Source: Rhizobium nepotum 39/7 (GTDB lineage: Bacteria > Pseudomonadota > Alphaproteobacteria > Rhizobiales > Rhizobiaceae). Taken from it: DNA of 64,000 nt. The stretch spans positions 248,001 through 312,000 of the forward strand of contig NZ_JWJH01000002.1 of the NCBI RefSeq assembly GCF_000949865.1. The letters run 5' to 3'. Numbering within the stretch: the stretch's first letter is position 1; each line of letters begins with the position of its first letter. Under the pieces are notes generated by a model. It was not told where the DNA came from and did not search any database. It worked only from the letters and a program-made list of their open reading frames with translations. Below are positions 49,977-59,809 of this stretch, piece by piece. The position numbers and the translations under genes are program-made.

Positions 49977-52339
49977 GCCCGTGCTCCCTTCTTCTTCGCG
50001 GTTTTGGCCGGTCCCTTGACGGCGGCCGGGCGGATGCGGATGAGCGCGAGGATGGCAAGGCCTGTTATCATCACTACCGCGATCTCGCCCAGCGTATCCG
50101 TGCCACGGAAATCGACGATGATGACGTTCACCACATTCGCCCCGTGGGCGATGACCTTGGAATAGGTGTTATAGAAATCGGTGAGGCGATTGTCGAACGA
50201 CGCTTCAGTCGCCCGCATCAGGAACAGGGCGAAGCCGGTGCCGCAGGCGATGGCGATGGTGCTGTCGAGAAGCTTCTGGCCACGGCCGCGATGGTCTGAC
50301 GGCGACAGGCGAAGCCGCGTCATCACCAGCGTCAAAATGACCACCGACAGCGTCTCGACCATGAATTGCGTGAAGGACAAATCCGGTGCGCCGAACAGCA
50401 GGAAGATGACCGCCACGGCAAAACCCTGAATGCCGAGCGCGATGATGGCGGTAAGCCGGCTGGAAGCCGTCAGCACCGCGACAAGGCCCGCAACCGCAAT
50501 GGCGACGAAGGTCAGCTCATGGATCTTCATGTCGCGCGGCCATGCCGGCATGGCCGGAAGTTCGCCATAGAGAAACAGCGGCGCAAGCAGCGCGGCGGCG
50601 ACGATGGCGAATGTGGCGGTGACGTAAAATTCCAGCCTGCCGGGCTGGATGAGCCGCGTCACATGGAACGAGATTTTGACCAGCGCCGCGATGAACACGT
50701 CGAAGCCCCTGTCCGGCCCCGGCCCCAGCGCCTTGAAGCTGCGCACCATCAGGCCACGGACAGTGGATAGCTGCGTATAGAGGACGACGCCGAGCGCGAT
50801 CGTCAGCAGCGACAGGCCGAGCGGCACGCCGATATGAGGAATGAGCGAGATTTCCACCGGGCGCGCCTCGCCCGCGATAGCGCTCGCCATGGGTGTCGAA
50901 ATGTAGAAATGCGCGATGCCGGAAAAAAGCGCGATGGTCAGCCCCTTCACCGCCAATAGCGCCGGGCCGAGCCAGAGCAGGATCGGCCCCTCATGTGCGT
51001 GTTTGGGGGTCTTGACCGGCCTGCCGATGAAGGGTTTCAAGCCCACGGCGAAGGCGACGGCGAACATCAGCGCGTTGCCGAGAATGGCGACGCCGGTGAA
51101 CAGCACTGCGCGGGGATTGCCATGCGCCAGCGCATAATAAATCTCTTCCTTGGCGAGAAAGCCGAAGAAGGGCGGCAGGCCGGCCATGGAAATCGCCGCC
51201 GCCAGCGCCGCCGCAAAGGTGATCGGCATGGCCTTGCGCAAGCCGCCAAGCTTCGTCACGTCACGGGTGCCGGTCTCGTGGTCGATGATGCCGGCGACCA
51301 TGAACAGCGCGCCCTTGAACAGCGAATGCGCCACCAGATAAAGCACTGCCGCCTCGATGGCGTGGTCCGAACCGAAGCCGGTCAGCATGACAAGCAGGCC
51401 GAGCGACGACATCGTGGTATAGGCCAGCATCAGCTTCAGATCGGTCTGGCGCACGGCCAGCAGCGCGCCGGTGAGCATGGTCAACCCGCCGAAGAACGGC
51501 AGCAGGATCTGCCAGGCGGCGGTATCGCCAAGAACGGGGTTGAGGCGCATCAGAAGATAGACGCCGGCCTTCACCATGGTCGCCGAATGCAGATAGGCGG
51601 AAACCGGCGTTGGCGCTTCCATGGCGTTGGGCAGCCAGAAGTGGAACGGAAACTGCGCCGATTTGGTGAAGGCGCCACCGAGAACCAGAAGCAGCGCGGC
51701 CAGATAGAACGGGCTGTCGCGCAATATATCGCCGCCGCGCACCAGCATCGACAATTGCGTCATGCCGCTCATGTCCCAGATGAAAATCAGCCCGGCGAGC
51801 AAAAGAAGACCACCGCCGCCGGTCACCACCAGCGCCTGCAAGGCGGCACGGCGTGCGGCGGGACGCGTATGATCGAAGCCGATCAGCAGGAAGGAGGTGA
51901 TGGAGGTCAGTTCCCAATAAACGAACAGCATCAGCAGGCTGTCGGAGACCACGACACCGAGCATCGCGCCCATGAACAAGAGCAGGAAAGACAGGAAGCG
52001 GCCCTGTTGCGGATGCCCCTTCATATAGCCGCCCGCGTAAAGCACGATCAGCAGGCCGATTCCGGTGATGAGAAGCGCAAATGTCAGCGACAGGCCGTCG
52101 ATGAACCAGGAGAAGCTGAGGTTGAAACTCGGAACCCAGGCGTAACCGCCTGTCACCACGCCGCCCGCCGCCACCTCCGGCAGCATCAGCGCGAAGTGCA
52201 CGAAAGCCAACGCCGGCGCGATCGCCAATATCCACGCGGCATTGTGACCCAATTTTTTCACCAGCACCGGTGCGGCGAGCGCTGCCAGAAACGGCAAAAA
52301 CAGCGACAGGAATGTCAGCGGCGTGACATCTGATGTCAT
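49973..52339 (-). CDS. mrpA: Mrp antiporter subunit A
   Basis: A 788-residue giant subunit with about 20 membrane helices. The NuoL-like part has [20 protein letters not shown] (helix-5 Glu) and [20 protein letters not shown] (lysine region); the C-terminal extension carries an MbhD/DUF4040-like segment ([20 protein letters not shown]) and ends in a basic tail ([11 protein letters not shown]). First gene of mrpABCDEFG, which exports Na+ and/or K+ in exchange for protons and supports pH and salt tolerance (pha genes of Sinorhizobium). Confidence 0.95.
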   Translation of the reverse strand: MTSDVTPLTFLSLFLPFLAALAAPVLVKKLGHNAAWILAIAPALAFVHFALMLPEVAAGGVVTGGYAWVPSFNLSFSWFIDGLSLTFALLITGIGLLIVLYAGGYMKGHPQQGRFLSFLLLFMGAMLGVVVSDSLLMLFVYWELTSITSFLLIGFDHTRPAARRAALQALVVTGGGGLLLLAGLIFIWDMSGMTQLSMLVRGGDILRDSPFYLAALLLVLGGAFTKSAQFPFHFWLPNAMEAPTPVSAYLHSATMVKAGVYLLMRLNPVLGDTAAWQILLPFFGGLTMLTGALLAVRQTDLKLMLAYTTMSSLGLLVMLTGFGSDHAIEAAVLYLVAHSLFKGALFMVAGIIDHETGTRDVTKLGGLRKAMPITFAAALAAAISMAGLPPFFGFLAKEEIYYALAHGNPRAVLFTGVAILGNALMFAVAFAVGLKPFIGRPVKTPKHAHEGPILLWLGPALLAVKGLTIALFSGIAHFYISTPMASAIAGEARPVEISLIPHIGVPLGLSLLTIALGVVLYTQLSTVRGLMVRSFKALGPGPDRGFDVFIAALVKISFHVTRLIQPGRLEFYVTATFAIVAAALLAPLFLYGELPAMPAWPRDMKIHELTFVAIAVAGLVAVLTASSRLTAIIALGIQGFAVAVIFLLFGAPDLSFTQFMVETLSVVILTLVMTRLRLSPSDHRGRGQKLLDSTIAIACGTGFALFLMRATEASFDNRLTDFYNTYSKVIAHGANVVNVIIVDFRGTDTLGEIAVVMITGLAILALIRIRPAAVKGPAKTAKKKGARA

Positions 52340-52546
52340 TCACATCTCCCGGGGTGTCCCCCACCCCTGCGCGCCAATGAATGGCGTTCTTTTTCAAATC
52401 GGATTTTTCAGTTAAGGCATAGGCACCGCTATCTCAACCCAAATCGACTCTCGCCCCCCGCACATAACGTACTCGTTATAACATTTAGCCTCTTTCAATC
52501 GGCCGCAGCGATGACTATTTCTGGCAGGAACAGAAAGGATCATTCC

Positions 52547-52954
52547 ATGAGCGATCTGACATCTCCCAAAGTGAACAAGAGCGATGCCGACTGGCGTGAG
52601 CAGCTGACGCCGGAGCAATATCGCATCCTGCGCGAGCACGGCACCGAGCGCCCCTTCACCGGCCCCTACTGGGATACATTCCAGAAAGGCCTCTACCGCT
52701 GTGCCGCCTGCGACGAGCCGCTGTTCCTCTCCGACACCAAATTCGATGCGGGCTGCGGCTGGCCGAGCTATTTCGAGCCGGTGAAACCGGGCGCCGTGAC
52801 GGAACATCGCGATGCGACGCTGGGCATGGTGCGCACCGAAATACGCTGCGCCAATTGCGGCGGCCACCTCGGCCACGTCTTCCCGGACGGCCCTCCGCCC
52901 ACCGGCCTGCGTTATTGCATCAACGGCCATTCGATGGTGTTCGAACCGATTTGA
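52547..52954 (+). CDS. msrB: Peptide methionine (R)-S-oxide reductase MsrB
   Basis: A 135-residue repair enzyme. Structural zinc is bound by Cys52/Cys55 (CAAC) and Cys101/Cys104 (CANC); catalytic Cys124 is in RYCINGHSM, and Cys70 in [10 protein letters not shown] is the probable resolving cysteine. GAAAGGA lies 7 nt before ATG 52547. No msrA in the window. A hairpin terminator follows. Confidence 0.95.
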   Translation: MSDLTSPKVNKSDADWREQLTPEQYRILREHGTERPFTGPYWDTFQKGLYRCAACDEPLFLSDTKFDAGCGWPSYFEPVKPGAVTEHRDATLGMVRTEIRCANCGGHLGHVFPDGPPPTGLRYCINGHSMVFEPI

Positions 52955-52981
52955 TAAAAGAGGCTTGATAAAAGACAGGTG

Positions 52982-53008
52982 AAAGGCCGGCTTCCTCGCC
53001 GGCCTTTG
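52982..53008 (+). terminator. Terminator hairpin after msrB
   Basis: Perfect 10-bp stem AAAGGCCGGC / GCCGGCCTTT with a 6-nt loop and a short T-rich tail (TTTGTATTTG), 28 bp after the stop. Confidence 0.75.
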
Positions 53009-53083
53009 TATTTGATGCCGCCGTCTCGACAGCCGGGCCGGAGAGTGAGATCATCGCCATCTCGCTCTTTCCGGATCACGACC

Positions 53084-53710
53084 ATGGCGCTCGAAACCAT
53101 TCTCATCTTCATTCCCGCCTGCTTTGCCCTGAACATGGCGTTCGGGCCGAACAATCTTCTGTCGATGACGGTCGGTGCGCGATACGGCATGGCGACGGCG
53201 GTGATGGCGGCAAGCGGCAGGCTGGTCGCTTTCGCAGGCATGATCGCGATTGCCGCGCTGGGGTTAGGCGCGCTTTTGATGGCGTCCGAGATGATGTTTT
53301 CGCTGATCAAATGGATCGGCGTTCTTTACCTGCTGTGGATCGGTTTCAAGCTCATGCGCTCAAAGGCCGACATTACCGCTCCCGATGTATCCTCGGGCAA
53401 CGGCAATGTTCTCAGGACCCATTTGCGGCAGGAGTTTTTCGTCGCCTCCGGCAATCCGAAGGCCATCCTGATCTTCACCGCCTTTTTCCCGCAATTCATC
53501 CAGCAGGACGCCTATTGGCAGAGTTTCGCCACGCTGGGCGGGATATTCCTGCTGCTCGAAGTGGTGGCGATTACCGTTTATGCCTTTGTCGGTTCGCGAC
53601 TGTCCGGTCTCATGCGCAATGCGCGCGCCCTGAAGCGCGTCAACCGGATCAGCGGCTCGATGATGATGGCTTTCGGCGTCATGCTCGCCTTCGCCCGGCG
53701 TCCCGCCTGA
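53084..53710 (+). CDS. LysE/RhtB-family amino-acid or metabolite exporter
   Basis: A 208-residue inner-membrane protein with six helices. FIPACFALNMAFGPNNLLSM at the start and ASGNPKAILIFTAFFPQFI in the middle are the RhtB-type motifs, a branch distinct from the lysE gene at 35659. Substrate unknown (homoserine-, threonine- or cysteine-type compounds are possible). ATG 53084 gives the family N-terminus. Confidence 0.88.
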   Translation: MALETILIFIPACFALNMAFGPNNLLSMTVGARYGMATAVMAASGRLVAFAGMIAIAALGLGALLMASEMMFSLIKWIGVLYLLWIGFKLMRSKADITAPDVSSGNGNVLRTHLRQEFFVASGNPKAILIFTAFFPQFIQQDAYWQSFATLGGIFLLLEVVAITVYAFVGSRLSGLMRNARALKRVNRISGSMMMAFGVMLAFARRPA

Positions 53711-53730
53711 CTGACATCCTCGCCGAGGTG

Positions 53731-54228
53731 TTAGCTTAGTCTCAGCTCCATGCAGGTCAGGTCCAGCCAGCGGCCGAACTTGGTGCCGACTTCCGAAAAT
53801 CGGCCCGCGACCGTGAAACCGAGGCTTTCGTGCAGGCGGATGGAGGCTGTGTTTTCCGATTCGATCGCGGCGATCAGCACATGCACGTCATTGCCTGAGG
53901 CATGGTCGATGAGCGCCCGCATCAGCCGCTTGCCGATGCCGTGGCCGCGGGCGTCCTTATGCACATAGACCGAATGTTCGCGGGTGTGGCGATAACCGTC
54001 AAAGGCGCGCCAGTCGCCATAGGAAGCATAACCGGCAACCTTGCCGTCGAGGATGGCGACGAGGACCGGAAAGCCGCGTGACTTCCGGGCGGCGAACCAC
54101 TCCTTGCGGTTTTCCAGATCGACCAGCACCTCGTTCCAGATCGCCGTCGTGTTCAGGACCGCATCGTTGTAAATCTCCATGATGCCGGAGAGATCGTCCA
54201 CGGTCGCATCGCGCAGTTCCACGCTCAT
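53731..54228 (-). CDS. GNAT acetyltransferase, phosphinothricin acetyltransferase-like
   Basis: A 165-residue GNAT enzyme: RDATVDDLSGIMEIYNDAVL and YASYGDWRAFDGYRHTREHS, the acetyl-CoA pyrophosphate loop DARGHGIGKRLMRALIDHA, and ENTASIRLHESLGFTVAGRF. This layout is that of Pat/Bar-like and MddA-type enzymes, which acetylate phosphinothricin or methionine sulfoximine and sulfone. The natural substrate is uncertain. Transcribed toward the LysE-type gene. Confidence 0.88.
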   Translation of the reverse strand: MSVELRDATVDDLSGIMEIYNDAVLNTTAIWNEVLVDLENRKEWFAARKSRGFPVLVAILDGKVAGYASYGDWRAFDGYRHTREHSVYVHKDARGHGIGKRLMRALIDHASGNDVHVLIAAIESENTASIRLHESLGFTVAGRFSEVGTKFGRWLDLTCMELRLS

Positions 54229-54350
54229 TATCGTTCACCCTCGTTCTTGCCTGCACCGCGCCGGCGGTCTTGCCGTCGCGATCTTCAGGCGAGCATTAGG
54301 CGATGGCGTGGATGGCTGTCCAGTGCCCCCTCGATATCAGGAAGCACTCT

Positions 54351-55019
54351 TCAGGATGCGAGGGGAACGAGGCTGAACGAGGTGACCACGGCGACATAGT
54401 GGACAACGGCGGCGGCAACCACGAAGCCGTGCCAGATGGCGTTCTGGAACCGCAGCTTTTCCCAGACGTGGAAAATCACGCCCAGCGAATAGATGACGCC
54501 GCCGGCGACGATCAGCCAGAGCGTGACGGGCGCCAGATGTGACGAAAGCGGCTGCACCACCATGATACCGCTCCAGCCCATGGCGAGATAAAGGCCGATG
54601 GCGACGCGGTCGTAACGGCCGGGAAACACGCATTTCAGTAATATGCCACAGATGGCGGCAAGCCAGATCAGCCCCAGCATGGTGGCAATCAACGGCTCGT
54701 GAATGCCGCGCATCAGGAACGGCGTATAGGTGGCGGCGATCAGGATGAAGATCGCCGAATGATCCAGCCGGCGCAGGAACCATTTTACGTTGGAATGCGG
54801 CCAGATATTATAGGTGAAGGACACGGAAAGACAGGCGACCAGACCCAGACCGTAAATCCAGGCGGCCGCAATGGCGCTGAGGCTGCCCCAGGCGGTGGCG
54901 TAAAAAATAAGCGCCGTGGCGCCCACCAGCGCGAACACGATGCCGACGCCGTGCACAATGCCATCGGCGACGATCTCGTGAAAATCATACTGGCGCCCAA
55001 ACCGCCACACGTTACTCAT
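54351..55019 (-). CDS. Hemolysin III / PAQR-family membrane protein
   Basis: A 222-residue protein with seven membrane helices. Conserved residues include HGVGIVFALVGATALI, SFTYNIWPHSNVKWFLRRLD with the DHSAIF motif, and C-terminal FRFQNAIWHGFVVAAAVVHY-like IWHGFV; the His/Asp set could bind zinc as in PAQR receptors. Bacterial members have unclear function. A family-A repeat lies upstream of it. Confidence 0.9.
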   Translation of the reverse strand: MSNVWRFGRQYDFHEIVADGIVHGVGIVFALVGATALIFYATAWGSLSAIAAAWIYGLGLVACLSVSFTYNIWPHSNVKWFLRRLDHSAIFILIAATYTPFLMRGIHEPLIATMLGLIWLAAICGILLKCVFPGRYDRVAIGLYLAMGWSGIMVVQPLSSHLAPVTLWLIVAGGVIYSLGVIFHVWEKLRFQNAIWHGFVVAAAVVHYVAVVTSFSLVPLAS

Positions 55020-55183
55020 AATCCATACCCGTTTGCCTGCTTTTGACCAAGCATGACGGCAATATTAGACAGGAACAAGACAGCGGCGGGTTAACGGCGA
55101 TCAAATTGCGTTCGTGGCTGTTGCGAAATGAGAGGTTGGGTGATGCCACTAACCCGAGCAATCGCCTGTGGAGCGGGCGCGTG

Positions 55184-55317
55184 CCACTTGTTTCTTCTCC
55201 CCGCCTGGGAGAAGGTCGCGGCAGCGGGTTGAGGGGGGTAGAGATATTCGGTGAGGGTTCCCCCTCATCCGACCCTTCGGGCCACCTTCTCCCCGGCGGG
55301 GAGAAGAAACAAGTGGC
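55184..55317. repeat. Palindromic intergenic repeat, family A, long copy
   Basis: About 134 bp whose outermost arms (GCCACTTGTTTCTTCTCC and its complement) are inverted repeats, with inner CCCTCATCC-type arms. Same layout as 22655-22790 and 39872-40008. Located between the DksA-like gene and the hemolysin-III gene. Confidence 0.8.
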
Positions 55318-55328
55318 AACGTCACGCC

Positions 55329-55649
55329 TCAAAGCGCCGCAGCGCATTCCTGGCAAAACGGCGTGTAAGGCACGGCCTTCAGCCGGTCTTCCGAAATCCG
55401 CTTGCCGCATTTGACGCAGGTGCCGAAAGTGCCGTTCGCGATGCGGCCGAGGGCTGCGTCGATGGCGCGCAGCTCGTCCTGCCCCACCTGCCCCAGTTCG
55501 TCCAGCACCTCATCATTGTTGCGCTCGACGGCGCGGTCGTTGTCATCGGGGTTGCGCGGCTCCTCGAAATCGGCCTCGATCCTGTGCAGGCGGCTATCAA
55601 GCTCGCGCTGGCGGTCGCGCAGGATTTTCTCGTAACTTTCGACATTCAT
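55329..55649 (-). CDS. DksA/TraR-type C4 zinc-finger protein
   Basis: A 106-residue protein: coiled-coil half (YEKILRDRQRELDSRLHRIE) and C4 zinc finger CVKCGKRISEDRLKAVPYTP with FCQEC. Such short DksA-like proteins may bind the RNA polymerase secondary channel. ATG 55649 has GGAGGAG just upstream. It follows uspA by 60 bp on the same strand, so both may belong to one stress transcript. Confidence 0.9.
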   Translation of the reverse strand: MNVESYEKILRDRQRELDSRLHRIEADFEEPRNPDDNDRAVERNNDEVLDELGQVGQDELRAIDAALGRIANGTFGTCVKCGKRISEDRLKAVPYTPFCQECAAAL

Positions 55650-55708
55650 GGTCTTCTCCTCCAGCCGGTGCGGGCGGATATTCGCCCGCAACCCTGTAAC
55701 CTCAAGCC

Positions 55709-56119
55709 TTACCGGTCGATCAGCACCGAGCACTTGGCGTGGCGCACCACGCGGTCGGCGGTGGCGCCGATGAAATAGTTGGTAAAATCGGGCATATGCG
55801 ATGCGATGATGATGAGATCGGCCTTGTGCTCTTCAGCAGCCGCAATGATTTCACGCGCCGGCGCGCCGCTTCTGATCTCGTGCTTGCCTTTGAACCCGGC
55901 CTTTGCCTGAATGTCCGAAAGTTTCGTCTTGGCGTCCTTGATGGCATTTTCGATGAGGTCGACAGGCAGGTCGATCGCCATGTAGCCGGGCAACTCCTCG
56001 ACCACGTTGATGAGAACGATCTCGCCGTCGACATCCAGCAGCGCCTTGGCCTTGGCAAGGATCTTTTCTCCCTTGTCGATGGCGCTGAGGTCTACCGGTA
56101 CGATGATCTTTTTGTACAT
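55709..56119 (-). CDS. Universal stress protein, UspA family
   Basis: A 136-residue single-domain Usp: KKIIVPVDLSAIDKGEKILA at the start and ADLIIIASHMPDFTNYFIGA near the end, then TADRVVRHAKCSVLI. The usual ATP-binding glycine pattern G-x2-G-x9-G(S/T) is changed (ASHMPDF, then IGAT), as in UspF/UspG-like proteins, so nucleotide binding may differ. Upstream of the DksA-like gene on the same strand. Confidence 0.92.
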   Translation of the reverse strand: MYKKIIVPVDLSAIDKGEKILAKAKALLDVDGEIVLINVVEELPGYMAIDLPVDLIENAIKDAKTKLSDIQAKAGFKGKHEIRSGAPAREIIAAAEEHKADLIIIASHMPDFTNYFIGATADRVVRHAKCSVLIDR

Positions 56120-56399
56120 GGTTGTCTCCTTTGGCGTAATCTGCCGTTTTGCGTGTCGGGCTCAAGCTCATATTTCCCCACCAGCGCGTCCTTCGCCTTG
56201 ATCGACGTCAAAGCCGGGACGAGAGCCGGAACCGAGCATTGTCAACGAATAGTGGACGGTCAATCGCCAGACGGCGATCTTTGCTGAACGACGAAATCCG
56301 CCCATATTCACTTTCGACAAACGCCGCGAAGCGGCGTCGGCCGATGTCGGCGACGGGCGATCCACGCCTCGGCGCATCGGATTCAATATGGAGATTATG

Positions 56400-57260
56400 A
56401 TGAGTGAAATCAAACAATTCGCCCTGACGCGCCCGGCTTATGTCGGCCAGGCTCATCTCGTCGTTCACGATCTGCCGCGCGTGTCGGATTTTTACCAGAA
56501 GATCATCGGTCTTTCCGTCATCGAGAAAAGCCCGAGCGGTGAGGTTTTAGGTGTCAACGGCCAGCCGCTGCTGACGCTTTCCACATCAGGTGCTGCGGAA
56601 CGCGCGCCGCGCAATGCCGCAGGCCTGTTCCACACCGCTTTCCTGATGCCGAGCCGGCAGGATCTCGCCCATTGGCTGGCGCATGCCGCCCACAACAACA
56701 TCCAGCTTCAGGGCGCGTCCGACCATATGGTCAGCGAGGCGCTTTATCTCGCCGACCCGGAGGGCAACGGCATCGAGGTCTATCGCGACCGGTCACCGTC
56801 CGAATGGACATACCAGCAGGATGGCACGGTGGAGATGGCCACGCTGCGCCTCGATCTTCAGGCGCTTTACGACGACGCACCGAAGACGGCCTTCAACGGT
56901 GCGGCCGAGGGAACGGCGATCGGCCACATCCATCTGCAGGTCGGCAATATTCCGCAGGCGGATGAATTTTATCAGGACGTGCTGGGGCTGAAGATCATGG
57001 CGCGGTATCCGGGGGCCAGCTTTTTCGGCTCCGGGGCCTATCATCACCATGTCGCGGCCAATATCTGGAACAGCCGCGGCGCCACGGAACGCAAGGACAA
57101 TATGACCGGCCTTTCCGGTTATTCTTTGAAATTCAACGAAAGCGCGGCTCTCGACAACGCCATCGCCGCACTCGACCGGCTGGAAATCGCCACGGAACGG
57201 CAAAGCGACGGCATCGCCCTCAAAGATCCCTGGGGCATCGGTCTCAAGCTTTCCGCGTAA
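56400..57260 (+). CDS. VOC-family dioxygenase-like protein (CatE type)
   Basis: A 286-residue protein with two vicinal-oxygen-chelate modules: VGQAHLVVHDLPRVSDFYQK with ALYLADPEGNGIEVY, and IGHIHLQVGNIPQADEFYQD with YHHHVAANIWNSRG. Metal-type ligands His22 and Glu in IEVY are present in module one, and His residues in module two. Similar proteins are annotated as catechol-2,3-dioxygenase CatE. GGAG lies 6 nt before ATG 56400. Substrate unknown. Confidence 0.88.
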   Translation: MSEIKQFALTRPAYVGQAHLVVHDLPRVSDFYQKIIGLSVIEKSPSGEVLGVNGQPLLTLSTSGAAERAPRNAAGLFHTAFLMPSRQDLAHWLAHAAHNNIQLQGASDHMVSEALYLADPEGNGIEVYRDRSPSEWTYQQDGTVEMATLRLDLQALYDDAPKTAFNGAAEGTAIGHIHLQVGNIPQADEFYQDVLGLKIMARYPGASFFGSGAYHHHVAANIWNSRGATERKDNMTGLSGYSLKFNESAALDNAIAALDRLEIATERQSDGIALKDPWGIGLKLSA

Positions 57261-57266
57261 CGAAAC

Positions 57267-57293
57267 GGGGCGGCAGAAATTTGGCGCCGCCCC
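57267..57293 (+). terminator. GC-rich hairpin after the VOC gene
   Basis: GGGGCGGC / GCCGCCCC, 8-bp stem with an 11-nt loop, directly after the stop but without a T run, so termination is uncertain. Confidence 0.35.
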
Positions 57294-57344
57294 GGAACCG
57301 CCACATTTTTCGAACGTTTCTCACTTTATTGGGGGGACTGTTCG

Positions 57345-58529
57345 ATGAATGAAAATGCCAGACCGGACAAAACCGGCACTGTGGCCAGCGCTGCTGCCAA
57401 CAATGGGGCCGTTGCGGTGGCAAGAGCCGATCCGCTGGAAACGCCGACGCACGGATCGCGCCGCGACGATGCGCGCAGCCAGCAACCGCTTGGCCGGGAA
57501 GCGCTGGATGTGGTCGTCGCATGGTCGGTGATCGGCATCTTCGTCATCGTATCGATGGCGGTCATTCACGAATTGTCGCTCATCCTCATCCCGGTGGTGA
57601 TGGCAATCGTCGTGGGCATGATCCTCGGCATCGCGGCGGAAAAACTCGGCTCCTACGGCATTCCCGGCTTCGGCGTCGCGCTCATTCTCTCAACCCTTGT
57701 GGCGGCGGTGATGTTTCTCGTCGTCAATTCGCTGATCGATCCGCTGTCGCAGCTCGCCACGGAAGGACCGGCGCTGATCGAACGCAGCATCGACCGCTTC
57801 CTGCCCTATCTGCAAAGTCTGCGATGGCTGAATATTTCGGCGGCGACCTTCAGCATGGGGTCAATGTCGATGGAATCGCTGATTTCGCGCAGCGGCGAGA
57901 TCATTTCCGTGCTCGGTTCGAACGTCACCCCCGCCGTCATTCAGGGACTGATCTTCCTCGCGGCGCTTTTGATGTTCCTTTACAGCCGGCTGCGGCTGCG
58001 CAAGGCGATCATCATGGCCTTTCCGGCCCGGCACCAGAGGCTACGGGCCATCCGCATCATCGGTTCCGTGGAAGAGGTGCTCGGCACCTATTTCGCCACG
58101 GCGGCGCTGATCTATGCCGGGCTTGGCGTGACGATGGTGGTCATCGCCTATTTCGGCGGGCTGGCCATGCCGCTTTTATGGGGGCTGTTCGCCTTCCTCT
58201 CCAGCTTCGTGCCGTTTCTCGGCATCACCGCCATGACGATTTCGCTGACGGTGGCAGGCATCATCACCCATGAGAATATCATTCTGGCGCTGCTGCCGGC
58301 GGCGATCTTCTTCACCATTCACCTGTTGATGGAAAACCTCGCCTTTCCGGCGGTGGTGGGCCGCAACATGGAGATAAACCCCTTCCTCGTCTTCGTGATG
58401 ATCATCTTCTGGACATGGATGTGGGGGGCTGCGGGCGCCATGCTGGCGCTGCCGCTGTCACTGATCGCCATGACATTGACGCGGGAACTCTTTCCGTCGC
58501 GCCGGGTCGTTCCCAAACTGCCGGATTAA
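57345..58529 (+). CDS. AI-2E-family transporter (PerM/TqsA-like)
   Basis: A 394-residue membrane protein: 60-residue polar N-terminus, then about eight helices. LWGLFAFLSSFVPFLGITAM and FFTIHLLMENLAFPAVVGRN are the diagnostic AI2E blocks; NPFLVFVMIIFWTWMWGAAG follows. The family exports small signals or acts in permeability or ion exchange; the name does not prove AI-2 transport. The start has GGGGGG 8 nt upstream. Confidence 0.9.
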   Translation: MNENARPDKTGTVASAAANNGAVAVARADPLETPTHGSRRDDARSQQPLGREALDVVVAWSVIGIFVIVSMAVIHELSLILIPVVMAIVVGMILGIAAEKLGSYGIPGFGVALILSTLVAAVMFLVVNSLIDPLSQLATEGPALIERSIDRFLPYLQSLRWLNISAATFSMGSMSMESLISRSGEIISVLGSNVTPAVIQGLIFLAALLMFLYSRLRLRKAIIMAFPARHQRLRAIRIIGSVEEVLGTYFATAALIYAGLGVTMVVIAYFGGLAMPLLWGLFAFLSSFVPFLGITAMTISLTVAGIITHENIILALLPAAIFFTIHLLMENLAFPAVVGRNMEINPFLVFVMIIFWTWMWGAAGAMLALPLSLIAMTLTRELFPSRRVVPKLPD

Positions 58530-58594
58530 GCAGTTCCAGGAAAAGTGGGTACCGGTTTTCCGCCCGAAAATGCGATAAAACGCGCCAAGGCCCT

Positions 58595-59671
58595 TCAGGA
58601 TGCCAACGACAGGGCCGTCTTGTTCGCCATGCGGCGCTCGTGCTCGATCAGCCATTTCTTGCGCCACAACCCGCCGCCATAACCGGTCAGGCTGCCATCC
58701 GCCCCCAGCACCCGGTGGCAGGGAACGACGATGGCGATCTGGTTGGCGCCATTGGCGCGGGCAACGGCGCGCACGGCGGACGACCTTTCCATCGACGTCG
58801 CAAGCGAAGAATAGCTGACGATCTCACCCGCCGGAATCTCCCGCAATGCGCGCCAGACGTCACGCTCGAACGGCGTGCCGTGGCCCGCAAGCCGGGTTTC
58901 GAAGGCTGCCGAATGCCCGGAAAAATAGGCCGCGAGTTCCGTCGCGATCTGGCCGGTCACAGGTGTCCTGCCCAGCACCATGTCCGCGCCGGTGCGAGCC
59001 TTCAGCCGCTTCAGTTCGGCCGGAAGTGCCGGCCGGTCGGCGAATTCCAGGAGATGCAGGGCGTGGTCGTCGGCAACCGCCAGCATCGGGCCAATCGGCG
59101 TGTCGATCCAGTCGCCCTTCAGGAAACCCTTGCCCTTCATGGCGGTGGGAGACGTGCCGAAAAACTGGTTGATGGCCGAGCGGAAACCGCTGCCGGATTC
59201 GTAACCCGCATCGATCTGCGCGCCGATCACAGCTTCACCTGACGCGAGGCTTGTCGCCGCATCCCCCAGCCGCCGCAGTCTCGCGATTTCCAGAAAACTC
59301 ATGCCGAAACGGCGTTTGAAGGTGCGGCGCACGGTGGAGGGATCATGGCCTATCGCCACCACATCCTCCTCGCGCCAGCGCCGCGCTGGTTCGTTTTCCA
59401 GCGCCGTCAAAAGTGCAGTGACGGTCTCGTCGGCGGAACCATAGGACAGCATCGGCTTGCAGCGCTTGCAGGGGCGGAAGCCCGCCTCCAGACATTCGGC
59501 GATGGTCTCGCGGAACCGGCAATTTTCGATCTTCGGCTTTCGCGCCGTGCAGGTGAAACGGCAGAAAATCTTCGTCGAGGTCACGCACACATAGGCCACG
59601 CCTTCATAGGCGGGGTCCTTGTTCACAAGGGCGGAATACAGGGTCTCGGTGTCGGGTCGTTTGAACAGCAT
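58595..59671 (-). CDS. ada: Ada: DNA methyl-adduct repair protein and activator
   Basis: A 358-residue three-part protein. N-terminal zinc domain with Cys37, Cys41, Cys68 and Cys71 (IFCRFTC, PCKRC) repairs methylphosphotriesters and acts as the switch. An AraC-like HTH follows at about 84-175 (STVRRTFKRRFGMSFLEIAR). The C-terminal O6-alkylguanine transferase has nucleophile Cys318 in VVPCHRVLGADGSLTGYGGG. All catalytic residues are present. It should induce itself and other adaptive-response genes. Confidence 0.95.
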   Translation of the reverse strand: MLFKRPDTETLYSALVNKDPAYEGVAYVCVTSTKIFCRFTCTARKPKIENCRFRETIAECLEAGFRPCKRCKPMLSYGSADETVTALLTALENEPARRWREEDVVAIGHDPSTVRRTFKRRFGMSFLEIARLRRLGDAATSLASGEAVIGAQIDAGYESGSGFRSAINQFFGTSPTAMKGKGFLKGDWIDTPIGPMLAVADDHALHLLEFADRPALPAELKRLKARTGADMVLGRTPVTGQIATELAAYFSGHSAAFETRLAGHGTPFERDVWRALREIPAGEIVSYSSLATSMERSSAVRAVARANGANQIAIVVPCHRVLGADGSLTGYGGGLWRKKWLIEHERRMANKTALSLAS

Positions 59672-59763
59672 GAGAGGATGCTAACGCAAATTTTGCCGGC
59701 GCGCCGCCGAAAAACGGGCGTGGATGTGGGGATGTATGACGGACGCAGACGCACCCTCGCCTA

Positions 59764-59794
59764 CCTCATTCCTGTGCTTGTCACAGGAATGAGG
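59764..59794. repeat. Solo hairpin of family B
   Basis: CCTCATTCCTGTG / CACAGGAATGAGG, a 13-bp perfect stem with a 5-nt loop. Same sequence as the inner hairpin of the arms at 35351-35482. It lies between the deacetylase stop and the ada start. Confidence 0.7.
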
Positions 59795-59809
59795 AGAAAG
59801 CCGCTCCGC

